From Algoriphagus resistens (lineage in GTDB: Bacteria; Bacteroidota; Bacteroidia; Cytophagales; Cyclobacteriaceae): a stretch of 64,000 nt of DNA. Every line of letters begins with the position of its first letter. Positions within the stretch are counted from its first letter, which is position 1. The stretch spans positions 1 to 64,000 of the forward strand of contig NZ_LMXN01000019.1 of NCBI RefSeq assembly GCF_001442615.1. The letters run 5' to 3'. The notes below the pieces were generated by a model. That model was not told the DNA's origin. It did no database searches and was given only the letters and a program-made list of their open reading frames with translations. This document shows positions 1 through 7,971 of the stretch, piece by piece. The translations under genes and the position numbers were made by a program.

Positions 1-862
1 CACAACAATCAATACTTTAATTATTTAGACCTATCTCTAGATCTAATCGCTTGACTTTATTCGAAACGCCAGGAAAAATATCTTATGTCCTTTCAAATAC
101 CATCTTGGCATCTTCCACGGTTTCCAAAGTTCTGTTTTCCGGAGAAGCAGGTAATTCATAAGTTCGATATTTCCCGAAAACTGGTTTATGAAGACGATAG
201 CTATCGAACCGATAGGATCAATTCAGCAATAAAGTGATTCCACACTGTAAATCAGCCATTTTAAAAGCCTAAAAATCCACTTTCCAGTCCATATACTACG
301 AAGAAACCCCAAAATTGATCAACTGGCGGACTTTCTAGAGGAAGATCTGAGAAGATCGGAGCGGTAAATCCCGTTCCTAAATCAAAAAAGAACAGTAAGG
401 GGCTAGTGTGAGTGTATAGCAGAAGAAAAGAAGATTTTGGACTGAATGGTATATGACGATTGGCTAGTTCAGCAAGTCAGGTCATTCAACTAATCTCCTC
501 TTGTTTTCGAATGGATTCAAACATTTCGTGAATAAAACCCCTTAAGTGCTGGAGTGGTTACCCGGAGGCAAACAAGCAGTAAGGTAGTTTACCGGCAGAG
601 GACCGAGCGCATAGAAATAGAAATTTCTTCTGTTAACGTTTTTAGCGGGGTCAGCGGCAGTAAGCCTATCTGTTTTCCTTGCATACCTAGTTGGAGCACA
701 GGGGGCAGACCAAAGTGGCAATGAATGATAAAGTTTACCAAAATGCACAAGTGGGCATTGCTTTATTAGCGTGAAACCGAAGAATGTACCAAAATCAGCG
801 ATTTTTTTACCACATGAGCTACTAACTGCCACATTAGCTTTGCAGGAAATACTTCAAATACT
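1..862. other. Gene-poor flank with one possible gene remnant
   Basis: No convincing intact gene is seen. On the minus strand, about 83-220 reads as an open stretch of roughly 45 codons without a start, containing PVFGKYRTYELPASPENR and ending at a stop at 83-85. Its composition looks like coding sequence, so it may be the 3' end of a decayed gene of unknown family. The ATG-started minus-strand frame at 542-832 has an implausible Cys- and Pro-rich composition and is not called. Confidence 0.3.
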
Positions 863-1285
863 ATGTTTAAAAAGATGGTTTTCATTGATAACCCTATGTA
901 TTCCAGACTGGCCCATACTATGCTAAGAGTCTTTTTCGGAATGGTTTTACTAAATCACGGACAGGATAAATTAAGAAAATTCTCCGAATACAGGATTGAT
1001 TTTCCTGACCCGTTAGGGATTGGCAGCGATTTATCCCTCAGCCTGGTGGTGGGATCAGAATTTTTTGGTGGGCTACTGATTCTTTTAGGATTAGTTACCC
1101 GCTTAGCTTCCACTGCAGTGCTGGTAACCTTTGCTATTGCATTTTTTATTTTCCATCAGGCAGATCCTTTTGAAGTAAAGGAACTGGCATCGTGCTACTT
1201 GGTGATTTCAGCCTACTTTGTACTTGCAGGATCGGGAGGTATGTCATTGGACAATAAATTCTTTAAGGTACGCAATGAAAACTAA
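863..1285 (+). CDS. DoxX family membrane protein
   Basis: The 140-residue product has four hydrophobic segments and the DoxX layout: an N-terminal helix with LRVFFGMVLLNHGQDKL, a G-x-E-x-x-GG-type segment (VGSEFFGGLLILLGLVTRLAS), and two further helices ending at VLAGSGGMSLD. DoxX proteins are small inner-membrane proteins tied to thiol/oxidative stress and quinone-linked redox reactions; the exact role here is unknown. The next gene starts inside its last codons. DoxX, AhpD/CMD and ECF41 sigma genes commonly occur together, and the sigma gene lies 0.8 kb downstream. No ECF41-type promoter was found in front of this gene. Confidence 0.8.
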   Translation: MFKKMVFIDNPMYSRLAHTMLRVFFGMVLLNHGQDKLRKFSEYRIDFPDPLGIGSDLSLSLVVGSEFFGGLLILLGLVTRLASTAVLVTFAIAFFIFHQADPFEVKELASCYLVISAYFVLAGSGGMSLDNKFFKVRNEN

Positions 1286-1925
1286 GTACGCCTGGGGATT
1301 AGTCACGCTACTATTGCTCGCACATCAGATGTATCCCCAAGGGTTGCAACTTGAACCCATGGCAGGTCATGCAGGCTTCTATTACCAACATATTTTGGGC
1401 ACTCCCCTGGACAACCATACCGGGTTTGGGGTGCTGAATATCTCATCGGCATCAGCACGGTATTCTAACAGCCTTCCACCGGAGTTGATGACTCAGATCT
1501 ACCTTACCCATCAGGTATGGAAGTATTTAAGTGTGGGTGCAGGGATGATTTATGTGACAGCTGCAGGAATGAGACCCACAGCCATGGGGCAGTTCGTGAG
1601 GGCCTATAAGGAGTTCTCTTTGGTTATCTTCCCTAGGGTGGACCTGTGGAAAAACCCTTCTATGGAACTGATGACCATAATGGAGTACCGTCCCAAAATC
1701 GCCTCAACGCTTGCCCTATATTCACGCATCCAGCTGCAGACCATTTGGAATAAATACAGTCATCTAAAAAGCAGTCAGCATCTTCGGTTAGGGCTGGATA
1801 AAGGGAGTATTCAATTTGGGCTTGCAGTGGTACTGGAAGAATACGGTACCGGGTTTTCTACCTATCAGAATTATGGGCTGTTTATCCGAAAAGAACTAAA
1901 AAATATACCTCCTGAAAAGAGGTGA
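1275..1925 (+). CDS. Secreted or outer-membrane protein, family not recognised
   Basis: The open frame begins at 1218, but the ATG at 1275 is preferred because it gives a clean signal peptide (MKTKYAWGLVTLLLLAHQ) and overlaps the doxX stop by only 11 bp, which implies coupled translation. The mature protein of about 195 residues alternates polar and aromatic residues in short strands (for example YYQHILGTP, LRLGLDKGSIQFGLAVVLEEYG) and ends at FIRKELKN. This suggests a small outer-membrane beta-barrel. No family was recognised. Co-transcription with doxX is likely. Confidence 0.6.
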   Translation: MKTKYAWGLVTLLLLAHQMYPQGLQLEPMAGHAGFYYQHILGTPLDNHTGFGVLNISSASARYSNSLPPELMTQIYLTHQVWKYLSVGAGMIYVTAAGMRPTAMGQFVRAYKEFSLVIFPRVDLWKNPSMELMTIMEYRPKIASTLALYSRIQLQTIWNKYSHLKSSQHLRLGLDKGSIQFGLAVVLEEYGTGFSTYQNYGLFIRKELKNIPPEKR

Positions 1926-2043
1926 ACTACCAAAAGCAATGACAACCAAGTGATCGAATGGAATACTGGCTGTTTTCTCTCCACCAATTGGAATCTGGTT
2001 TGAGCCCATAACGGAACAGTTGTTAATTTCGACAGCGGATTGT

Positions 2044-2070
2044 TGTCACGCTTTTTCAATCGGGTTTGTC
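2044..2070 (+). promoter_or_regulatory. ECF41-type promoter of the sigma gene
   Basis: The sequence TGTCACG, 16 bp, then TGTC lies 31 bp before the ATG at 2101. The published ECF41 consensus, as recalled, is TGTCACA-N16-CGTC, so spacing and cores fit with one change in each box. An identical arrangement is found before the CMD gene (3847-3873). This implies autoregulation of the sigma gene. It also argues against the upstream in-frame start at 2020, which would lie before the promoter. Confidence 0.75.
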
Positions 2071-2100
2071 TGTATACTGAAACTACCTTATAGTACTATT

Positions 2101-2934
2101 ATGATAAATTACCAGCAGTTTCTTTTCCCCTATGCCTACAATATCCTGGGTTCCGCCGAAGATGCGAAGGACACCGTCCAGGAGGTGGTTTATAAGTTTG
2201 TTGCGGGTAAATTTAACCCTGAAAATGAGAAAAGCTACCTCATCCGAAGTGTAATAAATGAGGCAATCAATCTCAAGAAGAAAAAAGGACGCACACAGTT
2301 ACCTGATAATTGGCTTCCCGAACCGGTTGCGACCGAAAGGTCTGATCTGGGGCTGGAACTGAATGAACTCGTCTCCTATTCCATGCTGATCTTATTGGAA
2401 CAGCTCAATCCCAAAGAAAGAGCTGTTTTTATCCTCAAAGAAGCATTTGATTACAGACATGCTGACATTGCTGAAGTGCTGGGAATCGGAGTGGAATCCT
2501 CCCGGAAATTACTGAGCAGAGCACACCAACAGTTAAATCATCCTAGAAAAACACCACCCAAAAACAAACAGCATTCAGAGCTACTGGAGAGTTTTGTTGC
2601 AGCGGTAAGAACAAAAGACCTGGACAGGCTGCATTCTTTATTGTCAGAAAATATCGCCTTTACCGCTGATGGCGGTGAAAAAGTAAATGTCGTGAAAAAG
2701 TACTGCACTGGAAGAAATGAGGTGGCAGAGCTCCTGATTCTGGTTTATCACAGATTCCAGGCCAAGACCAACGTACGTGCAACCCTGATTAATCACCAGC
2801 CTGCGCTGGTTTATTGTTATAAAAACAAGATCACCACCTGTCAGGTGTTCCAGATAGGATCAGACCACCGTATTCAAGGGATCAGTACTGTTGTGGATCC
2901 CGACAAACTCACCCATTTGGAGCCCCATGGATAA
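2101..2934 (+). CDS. ECF41-type RNA polymerase sigma factor with fused SnoaL-like domain
   Basis: This 277-residue sigma factor has region 2 at its N-terminus (MINYQQFLFPYAYNILGSAEDAKD), region 4 in the middle (LNPKERAVFILKEAFDYRHADIAEVLG, then helix-turn-helix residues ESSRKLLSRA), and a C-terminal SnoaL-like extension. The three hallmark motifs of group ECF41 are visible: WLPEP in the linker between sigma2 and sigma4, DGGEK (family DGGGR), and DPDKL (family NPDKL) near the C-terminus. In this group the extension replaces a separate anti-sigma factor, and none is encoded nearby. The start at 2101 is chosen because the promoter lies at 2044-2070. The eamA-type gene overlaps its 3' end. Confidence 0.92.
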   Translation: MINYQQFLFPYAYNILGSAEDAKDTVQEVVYKFVAGKFNPENEKSYLIRSVINEAINLKKKKGRTQLPDNWLPEPVATERSDLGLELNELVSYSMLILLEQLNPKERAVFILKEAFDYRHADIAEVLGIGVESSRKLLSRAHQQLNHPRKTPPKNKQHSELLESFVAAVRTKDLDRLHSLLSENIAFTADGGEKVNVVKKYCTGRNEVAELLILVYHRFQAKTNVRATLINHQPALVYCYKNKITTCQVFQIGSDHRIQGISTVVDPDKLTHLEPHG

Positions 2935-3841
2935 GAAACTGATTATTGGTGTGGTTCAGGTACTTCTGGGTGCCATAAGTTATGGGTTGCTGGCAACTTT
3001 TGTACGGATTGCTTATAATGAAGGATTTACCACTGTGGAAGTTACCTTTGCGCAGTACTTCTTTGGTTTTGTGGTTTTGGGCACGGTTTATTTGTTAAAA
3101 TCAGTGAACCGCCGTCCTTCCAATTTGGAATATATTCAAAACCCAGGCTCTTTTTGGAAACTGATTCTTGGTGGAAGCACATTGGGTCTGACCGGGTTCT
3201 TTTATTACCTGTCGGTCCTGTACCTCCCTGTTTCCATCTGTGTAGTGTTGCTTATGCAGAGCATTTGGATGGGGGTGGTACTGGAAAGCATCAAGAATAG
3301 GAGAAGGCTGGAACACCAGAAGATTATTTCCTGTATACTGGTCCTGCTCGGGACTGTTCTGGCCACCGGAGCGTTGGAAACAGCTACTTCTCTTCAGCCA
3401 TTGGGACTGTTTTATGGAGTATTTGCCGCCCTACTGCTGACAATTTCTCTGCTGGTATTCAATCAGACAGCACTTGAACTTCCTGTTCCAACGCGAAGTT
3501 TCTATATCATCATTGGATCTCTTTCAGCAATTACAATCGTTGCTTTTTCTTCGCTAATTACGGATTTCAATTTTGGAATTTTTACGTCCTGGGGAATTGT
3601 ATTGGGACTCTTTGGTTCAGTCTTACCTCCAGTTCTTTATAGTTCGGGGATGCCAAAAACCGGTCTGGGGGTCGGAGCTGTACTTACCTCAGCAGAAATC
3701 CCGGTGTCGGTCAGTATGGCTGCCATAGTATTGGATGAAAATGTGGATCAGTTGCAGTGGGCAGGGGTGATGCTGATTATTACAGCAATTATTTTACTAA
3801 ACCTGATGCCCCGGTTTAACTTCTCAGCTAAAGAAAAATAG
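2927..3841 (+). CDS. EamA/DMT family transporter
   Basis: The protein has 304 residues and ten hydrophobic segments arranged as two EamA repeats. The first repeat starts at LIIGVVQVLLGAISYGLLATFVRIAYNEG and the second at GLFYGVFAALLLTISLLVFNQTA. It is an inner-membrane exporter of the drug/metabolite type; the substrate is unknown. The ATG at 2927 overlaps the sigma gene stop by 8 bp, which suggests translational coupling; the in-frame start at 2891 lies well inside the sigma gene and would add a non-hydrophobic tail. It should be transcribed from the ECF41 promoter together with the sigma gene. Confidence 0.85.
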   Translation: MDKKLIIGVVQVLLGAISYGLLATFVRIAYNEGFTTVEVTFAQYFFGFVVLGTVYLLKSVNRRPSNLEYIQNPGSFWKLILGGSTLGLTGFFYYLSVLYLPVSICVVLLMQSIWMGVVLESIKNRRRLEHQKIISCILVLLGTVLATGALETATSLQPLGLFYGVFAALLLTISLLVFNQTALELPVPTRSFYIIIGSLSAITIVAFSSLITDFNFGIFTSWGIVLGLFGSVLPPVLYSSGMPKTGLGVGAVLTSAEIPVSVSMAAIVLDENVDQLQWAGVMLIITAIILLNLMPRFNFSAKEK

Positions 3842-3846
3842 ATTTT

Positions 3847-3873
3847 TGTCACGCTTTTTCCCTTTCAGCTGTC
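3847..3873 (+). promoter_or_regulatory. ECF41-type promoter of the CMD gene
   Basis: TGTCACG, 16 bp, TGTC, in the 67-bp gap between the transporter stop and the CMD start. It shares both boxes and the first six spacer bases (CTTTTTC region) with the promoter at 2044-2070. It is therefore the likely target of the sigma factor encoded upstream. Confidence 0.75.
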
Positions 3874-3908
3874 ATAGCAGGAGTTGTATCAAATAAAACT
3901 AAAACGTT

Positions 3909-4364
3909 ATGCAAACAAGAATTCTTTTTCGGGAAATAAGTCCAAAATTCTATGAGGGATTATCCACAATCGGGGATTACGCCAAATCGCTATTAGAGCC
4001 CAAGCTTATTGAACTGATTAAATACAGAATATCTCAAATAAACTGCTGCCCGTTCTGCCTGGATATGCACTACAAGGAGGCAGCTCACGCCGGAGAGAAG
4101 GAACTCAGGCTCCATACGTTGCCAGGCTGGAGAGACTGTCCATATTATACCGAAGGCGAAAGAGCCGCCTTGGCATTTGCCGAAGCACTTACGGAGCCTT
4201 CAAAATATGGGTTGGACGATAAAATATATGATGGACTTGCTGCCCATTTTGACAAAGAAGAAATTATGGCCATCACAGCGGTGGTCGTTCACATCAATAG
4301 CTGGAACAGAATCAACCAGGTGTTCCGCCCTGAGCCCGGTAAGTATAAAATAGGACAATTTTAA
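3909..4364 (+). CDS. Carboxymuconolactone decarboxylase/AhpD-like protein
   Basis: This 151-residue alpha-helical protein carries the AhpD-type redox motif CPFCLDMH (Cys-x-x-Cys followed by His), preceded by LIELIKYRISQINC and followed by the ERAALAFAEALTEPSKYGLDD segment typical of CMD-family peroxidase partners. Such proteins act in alkyl-hydroperoxide or peroxide defence in the cytoplasm. CMD genes are the commonest neighbours and targets of ECF41 sigma factors, and the promoter at 3847-3873 supports that here. The ridA-like gene follows after 12 bp and is probably co-transcribed. Confidence 0.9.
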   Translation: MQTRILFREISPKFYEGLSTIGDYAKSLLEPKLIELIKYRISQINCCPFCLDMHYKEAAHAGEKELRLHTLPGWRDCPYYTEGERAALAFAEALTEPSKYGLDDKIYDGLAAHFDKEEIMAITAVVVHINSWNRINQVFRPEPGKYKIGQF

Positions 4365-4376
4365 AACTAAGCCATA

Positions 4377-4829
4377 ATGAAATACATCATTTTAATCTTT
4401 CTAATCATGACAATCCAATCAACAGCAGCCCAAACTTTATCCAATCCCACTACGCTTTTTGATCCCGCCCCGTATGGTTTTTCCCATGTAGCAACAGTTC
4501 CGGAAGGAATGTCCCTTGTTTTTGTCGCTGGACAGGGTGGGGAAACGGATAAGGAGGGAACCTTAGGCGAGGATTTTAGAGCACAGGTGCAACAGGTATT
4601 GCTGAACATTAAACTCGCCCTAGAGCCCCAGGGGCTTTCCCTTAAGGATGTAGTAAAAGTGACAACATTGGTAGTGGATCACGACCATGAAAAGCTAGGA
4701 ATAATTGTAGATGAATTTAAAAAGGCGTGGCCAGATGCACATTTTCCCGTTAACACACTGATTCCTGTTCCCAGACTTGCATTAGAAGGCATGCTGATAG
4801 AAATTGATGCAGTAGCAGTACAAAAATAA
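4377..4829 (+). CDS. RidA/YjgF family protein with signal peptide
   Basis: The 150-residue product starts with a hydrophobic signal peptide (MKYIILIFLIMTIQSTAAQ), so it is probably periplasmic, unlike cytosolic RidA. The family core is clear: SHVATVPEGMSLVFVAGQGGETDKEG, then LNIKLALEPQGLSLKDVVKVTTLV, and the closing PRLALEGMLIEIDAVAV. The usual arginine of the deaminase pocket in the last motif (often P-x-R-x-x-[VI]-[EQ]) is present as VPRLALEG. RidA enzymes hydrolyse reactive enamine/imine intermediates. It is likely part of the ECF41 regulon through the CMD promoter. Confidence 0.85.
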   Translation: MKYIILIFLIMTIQSTAAQTLSNPTTLFDPAPYGFSHVATVPEGMSLVFVAGQGGETDKEGTLGEDFRAQVQQVLLNIKLALEPQGLSLKDVVKVTTLVVDHDHEKLGIIVDEFKKAWPDAHFPVNTLIPVPRLALEGMLIEIDAVAVQK

Positions 4830-4872
4830 GTTTAAGGTCCGATCAGGTCCATCCCACTAGCAACGCACTTAT

Positions 4873-5724
4873 ATGTCCACTTTCATCCTAGATCCAATCA
4901 AACATTTTCAAAATAACCGGTCAACAAAGGAATTCCCTTCTTTATTGATTACAGATCAAAATCCATTTTTAAGAAATCCAGAAAGTATTTATCGGAGCTA
5001 TTTTAGAAGTATCTTCTATGTGCAGCGCGGAAAGGGGACGTTTAAAGTAGGCTCTGAGAGTTATTGTATTAAAGCCGGGAGCGTCGCCATCGTTGGGCCT
5101 GGGCTACCTTATCAGTGGCTCAACACAAAAGACCTAGCCTTTGATGCCCTTATCTTCAACAACGATGTGTTTAAGAAAGGCTTTGACACTTCATTAATTA
5201 CTATGCTGGATTATTTCTGCCCTGATGCCAATAAGGTAATGGGGATGGATGAGGATCAGCGTTTCAGTTTGTCCATGCTCTTTACCACGCTCAAGACAGT
5301 TGGATACAACCATGCCGCAGTACCCGGGGTGTTGCATTCAGTCTTAATGCTGGTGCAGGAATATTATCATGTTCTACACCAAAACAGACCTGCTTCCCGA
5401 TCTAGCAAGGCGGAATTTGTCAGTACATTCAGGGCGCTGCTCGCTGAGCATTTCACGGACCACAAAACTGTCTCCTTTTACTCATCAGCCATGAACATCA
5501 CCCCAAAGTACCTGAGCGAAATTCTTTTGGAAGAAACCGGTTGGACGGCAAAAAAATGGATTGAATTTCATTTAATCACAGAAGCCAAGACTATGCTGAG
5601 CTATTCTAAACTTCCTATAAAGGAAGTCTCCTATCAGCTCGGTTATCAGGATGTATCCCACTTCACCAAAGCATTTAAGAAGTGGACACAGCTCACACCC
5701 CGTGAGTTTGGCATGCATAGTTGA
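4873..5724 (+). CDS. AraC family transcriptional regulator
   Basis: The 283-residue protein has an N-terminal cupin-like sensing domain (roughly residues 30-120, SIFYVQRGKGTFKVGSESYCIKAGSVAIVGPGLPYQW) and a C-terminal AraC double helix-turn-helix (residues 185-280), ending in IKEVSYQLGYQDVSHFTKAFKKWTQLTPREF, the classic AraC signature. It lies 43 bp after the RidA gene on the same strand. Its last 260 bp and the following 210 bp are duplicated at 35235-35700 (stop-interrupted), and the final 38 bp recur at 21128-21167. Confidence 0.92.
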   Translation: MSTFILDPIKHFQNNRSTKEFPSLLITDQNPFLRNPESIYRSYFRSIFYVQRGKGTFKVGSESYCIKAGSVAIVGPGLPYQWLNTKDLAFDALIFNNDVFKKGFDTSLITMLDYFCPDANKVMGMDEDQRFSLSMLFTTLKTVGYNHAAVPGVLHSVLMLVQEYYHVLHQNRPASRSSKAEFVSTFRALLAEHFTDHKTVSFYSSAMNITPKYLSEILLEETGWTAKKWIEFHLITEAKTMLSYSKLPIKEVSYQLGYQDVSHFTKAFKKWTQLTPREFGMHS

Positions 5725-5934
5725 ATCAGGAAAAGTGATCCTATTTAAAAAGCTATAAGTGGATTGTAGGAAGTTCTGCAAGGGGATCATTTTAATCAGT
5801 TACTTCTCCATTTACATCATTTCACAGTAGTTCCTCTTCATGTGGGAGCATCAAAAAAGAATGCAGCCCCAAAAGGGTCAATTGAGAACTGTTTACAGGC
5901 CGATTTGAGAAGGGTCGTGCTTGCTAGCGGGTCT
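5466..5934 (+). repeat. Long duplicated segment, copy A (AraC 3' end plus downstream spacer)
   Basis: About 470 bp here are nearly identical to 35235-35700, including non-coding sequence after the araC stop such as the AAAGGGTCAATTG and GTCGTGCTTGCTAGC stretches. This is the intact parent copy, because the AraC frame is open. The rest of the gap up to 6064 holds no gene; it probably contains the promoter of the peptidase gene in its last 80 AT-rich bases. Confidence 0.85.
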
Positions 5935-6064
5935 GTTGCATACTCACGCTCAGCTCATCCTTGATCCTGAATTAGAGTTCTTTAACATTAAAAAATATTA
6001 AGATCAATCTATGAATTTAGGAGAATGAATATACCGATCTATATTTCAGAAATAGAAAATTACT

Positions 6065-7720
6065 ATGAAAAAACCTCTTCTGATTTTTTGCACACTACTT
6101 CTAAGTTTCCAAGTAGCTTTTGCCCAATCAACGTTGTCTGAAACTGAAAAACTCGCTTCTACCGCCAGAATTTGGGGATTTCTAAAATATTACCACCCTC
6201 ATGTGGCAAAAGGAAAATTCAATTGGGATGAGGAGCTTTTTACCCTATTACCAAGTGTCAAAGCTTCGAAGACTAAAGAAGAATTATCCCAGGTCTATTT
6301 GACTTGGGTGGAAAGCTTGGGGCAAATTGGAGCTTGCAAAAGGTGTAATTCAGATCAAAACGTTGAATATTTCGATAAAAATTTCGATCTGAGCTGGATA
6401 GATAATGATCAGGTTTTCACAGCGGACCTATCCTTAAAGCTGCGATACATCGAGCAAAATCGCCATCAAGGCAAAAAGTATTATGTGACTGCTGGCAAAA
6501 GAGCAAAAAACATTATTATCACCAATGAAAATGAATATAAAGACTTTGACTGGAGTAATGAGAACTTAAGATTGTTGTCACTTTTTCGGTATTGGAATTA
6601 TGTGGAATACTTTTCTCCTTATAAATACCAAACCGAAATGGATTGGGATGGGGTTTTGCACAAGATGATCCCGAAGTTTCTCCATCCTAAAACTGAGCGG
6701 GATTTCTACAAGGCCTCAATGGAACTGGTGGTGAGTCTCAATGATGGTCATGCTTCCTTTTACAATGTCAAAACGATCAATTTTATCGGGAGCTACATAA
6801 TTCCGGCGGAGTTTATGATTATCGACGATAAAGCAGTTTTTACTAATTTTTACAATGACTCTTTAGCTAGGGTAGATAATCTGCAAATTGGTGATGCGAT
6901 TTCAAAAATCGATGGACGTGCGGTGAAAGCCATTTTCGATGAACAGGAGAAATATATCACAGGCTCCAACTTGGCAAAGAAAAAGGCCAGTTGGCGTTCT
7001 ACCATTTTTAATGGAGCATCAGATGCTGTGGAGATCGAGTATGTTCGTAATAACGAGACTTCTACAAAAACCATAAGACGGTATTTACTGGCAGACTTTA
7101 AAATTGACCCTAAAAAAGATGAAAAATTCAAAACTCTTGGGGGGAATATCGGCTATGTAAATACGGGCTTGATAGACAGAAAGGATGTTGAAATTATAAT
7201 GGAGGAATTCAAAAACACCGATGCGATCATCTTCGATATCAGAACGTATCCCAGTGCATCGTTTTACCAAACTTTATCAAAATACATTAATTCGACTGGC
7301 AATTCTTTCTATAAATCGACTTATCCTGATTTGAATTATCCTGGAAAATTCATTTGGAAAGAAGGAACCAAAAGTTTTTCCAGTAAGCAATTACAGTATA
7401 AAGGTAAAGTCGTCTTACTGACCAACGAAAAGGCAATCAGTCATGCAGAATTTACGATCATGTGCCTTCAAGCTGGGGATAATGTAACTACCATCGGAAG
7501 TCAGACTTCAGGAGCTGATGGAAATGTTAGTGACTTTAAAATGGTGGATGGATACAGAACGGGAATCAGCGGTATTGGAATTTTTTATCCTGATGGAACT
7601 GAAACGCAAAGAAAAGGGGTAAAAATTGACATCGAAGCAAATCCAACTATTGAAGGAATCGCGGCTGGCAAGGATGAAATACTTGAGAAGGCGATTGATT
7701 TTATTAATCTCAATCTCTAG
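6065..7720 (+). CDS. S41 family (tail-specific) peptidase, secreted
   Basis: The 551-residue protein begins with a signal peptide (MKKPLLIFCTLLLSFQVAFAQ). An N-terminal helical part (ARIWGFLKYYHPHV, repeated later as LSLFRYWNYVEYFSPYK) is typical of Bacteroidota S41 proteins. The DGHASF motif near residue 230 precedes a PDZ-like region (IGDAISKIDGRAVKAIF), and the catalytic segment KVVLLTNEKAISHAEFTIMCLQ, then GSQTSGADGN, follows. The usual catalytic S-x-A-E-x is seen as SHAEF. It probably cleaves peptides in the periplasm; the substrate is unknown. It stands alone, with a long spacer on each side. Confidence 0.85.
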   Translation: MKKPLLIFCTLLLSFQVAFAQSTLSETEKLASTARIWGFLKYYHPHVAKGKFNWDEELFTLLPSVKASKTKEELSQVYLTWVESLGQIGACKRCNSDQNVEYFDKNFDLSWIDNDQVFTADLSLKLRYIEQNRHQGKKYYVTAGKRAKNIIITNENEYKDFDWSNENLRLLSLFRYWNYVEYFSPYKYQTEMDWDGVLHKMIPKFLHPKTERDFYKASMELVVSLNDGHASFYNVKTINFIGSYIIPAEFMIIDDKAVFTNFYNDSLARVDNLQIGDAISKIDGRAVKAIFDEQEKYITGSNLAKKKASWRSTIFNGASDAVEIEYVRNNETSTKTIRRYLLADFKIDPKKDEKFKTLGGNIGYVNTGLIDRKDVEIIMEEFKNTDAIIFDIRTYPSASFYQTLSKYINSTGNSFYKSTYPDLNYPGKFIWKEGTKSFSSKQLQYKGKVVLLTNEKAISHAEFTIMCLQAGDNVTTIGSQTSGADGNVSDFKMVDGYRTGISGIGIFYPDGTETQRKGVKIDIEANPTIEGIAAGKDEILEKAIDFINLNL

Positions 7721-7971
7721 GTTTCCTATTAAATCCCCTCTCACCTTAGTATCTACTGCACGATTTCGAGGTTAAAGTCGATGGAATATTAGAATTCAAA
7801 AACCGGGAGGTAGTCCGTAGGAAATCCTGATTTTAGAAAATTCTGCTTAATGCCTCAATTTTTTGAAACTGACAGGCTGTCCGACCTTTGTGCATACAAT
7901 TAGGTAAAACCGGAATAGGGCACGTGAAATATATGGTTAAAAAGAGTAAATGAATCAAAGGAGGACATTAA

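Noticed and set aside
542..832. 96-codon minus-strand frame
   Set aside because: Implausible composition (clusters of Cys, Pro, Leu), no signal peptide or motif, and no supporting context.
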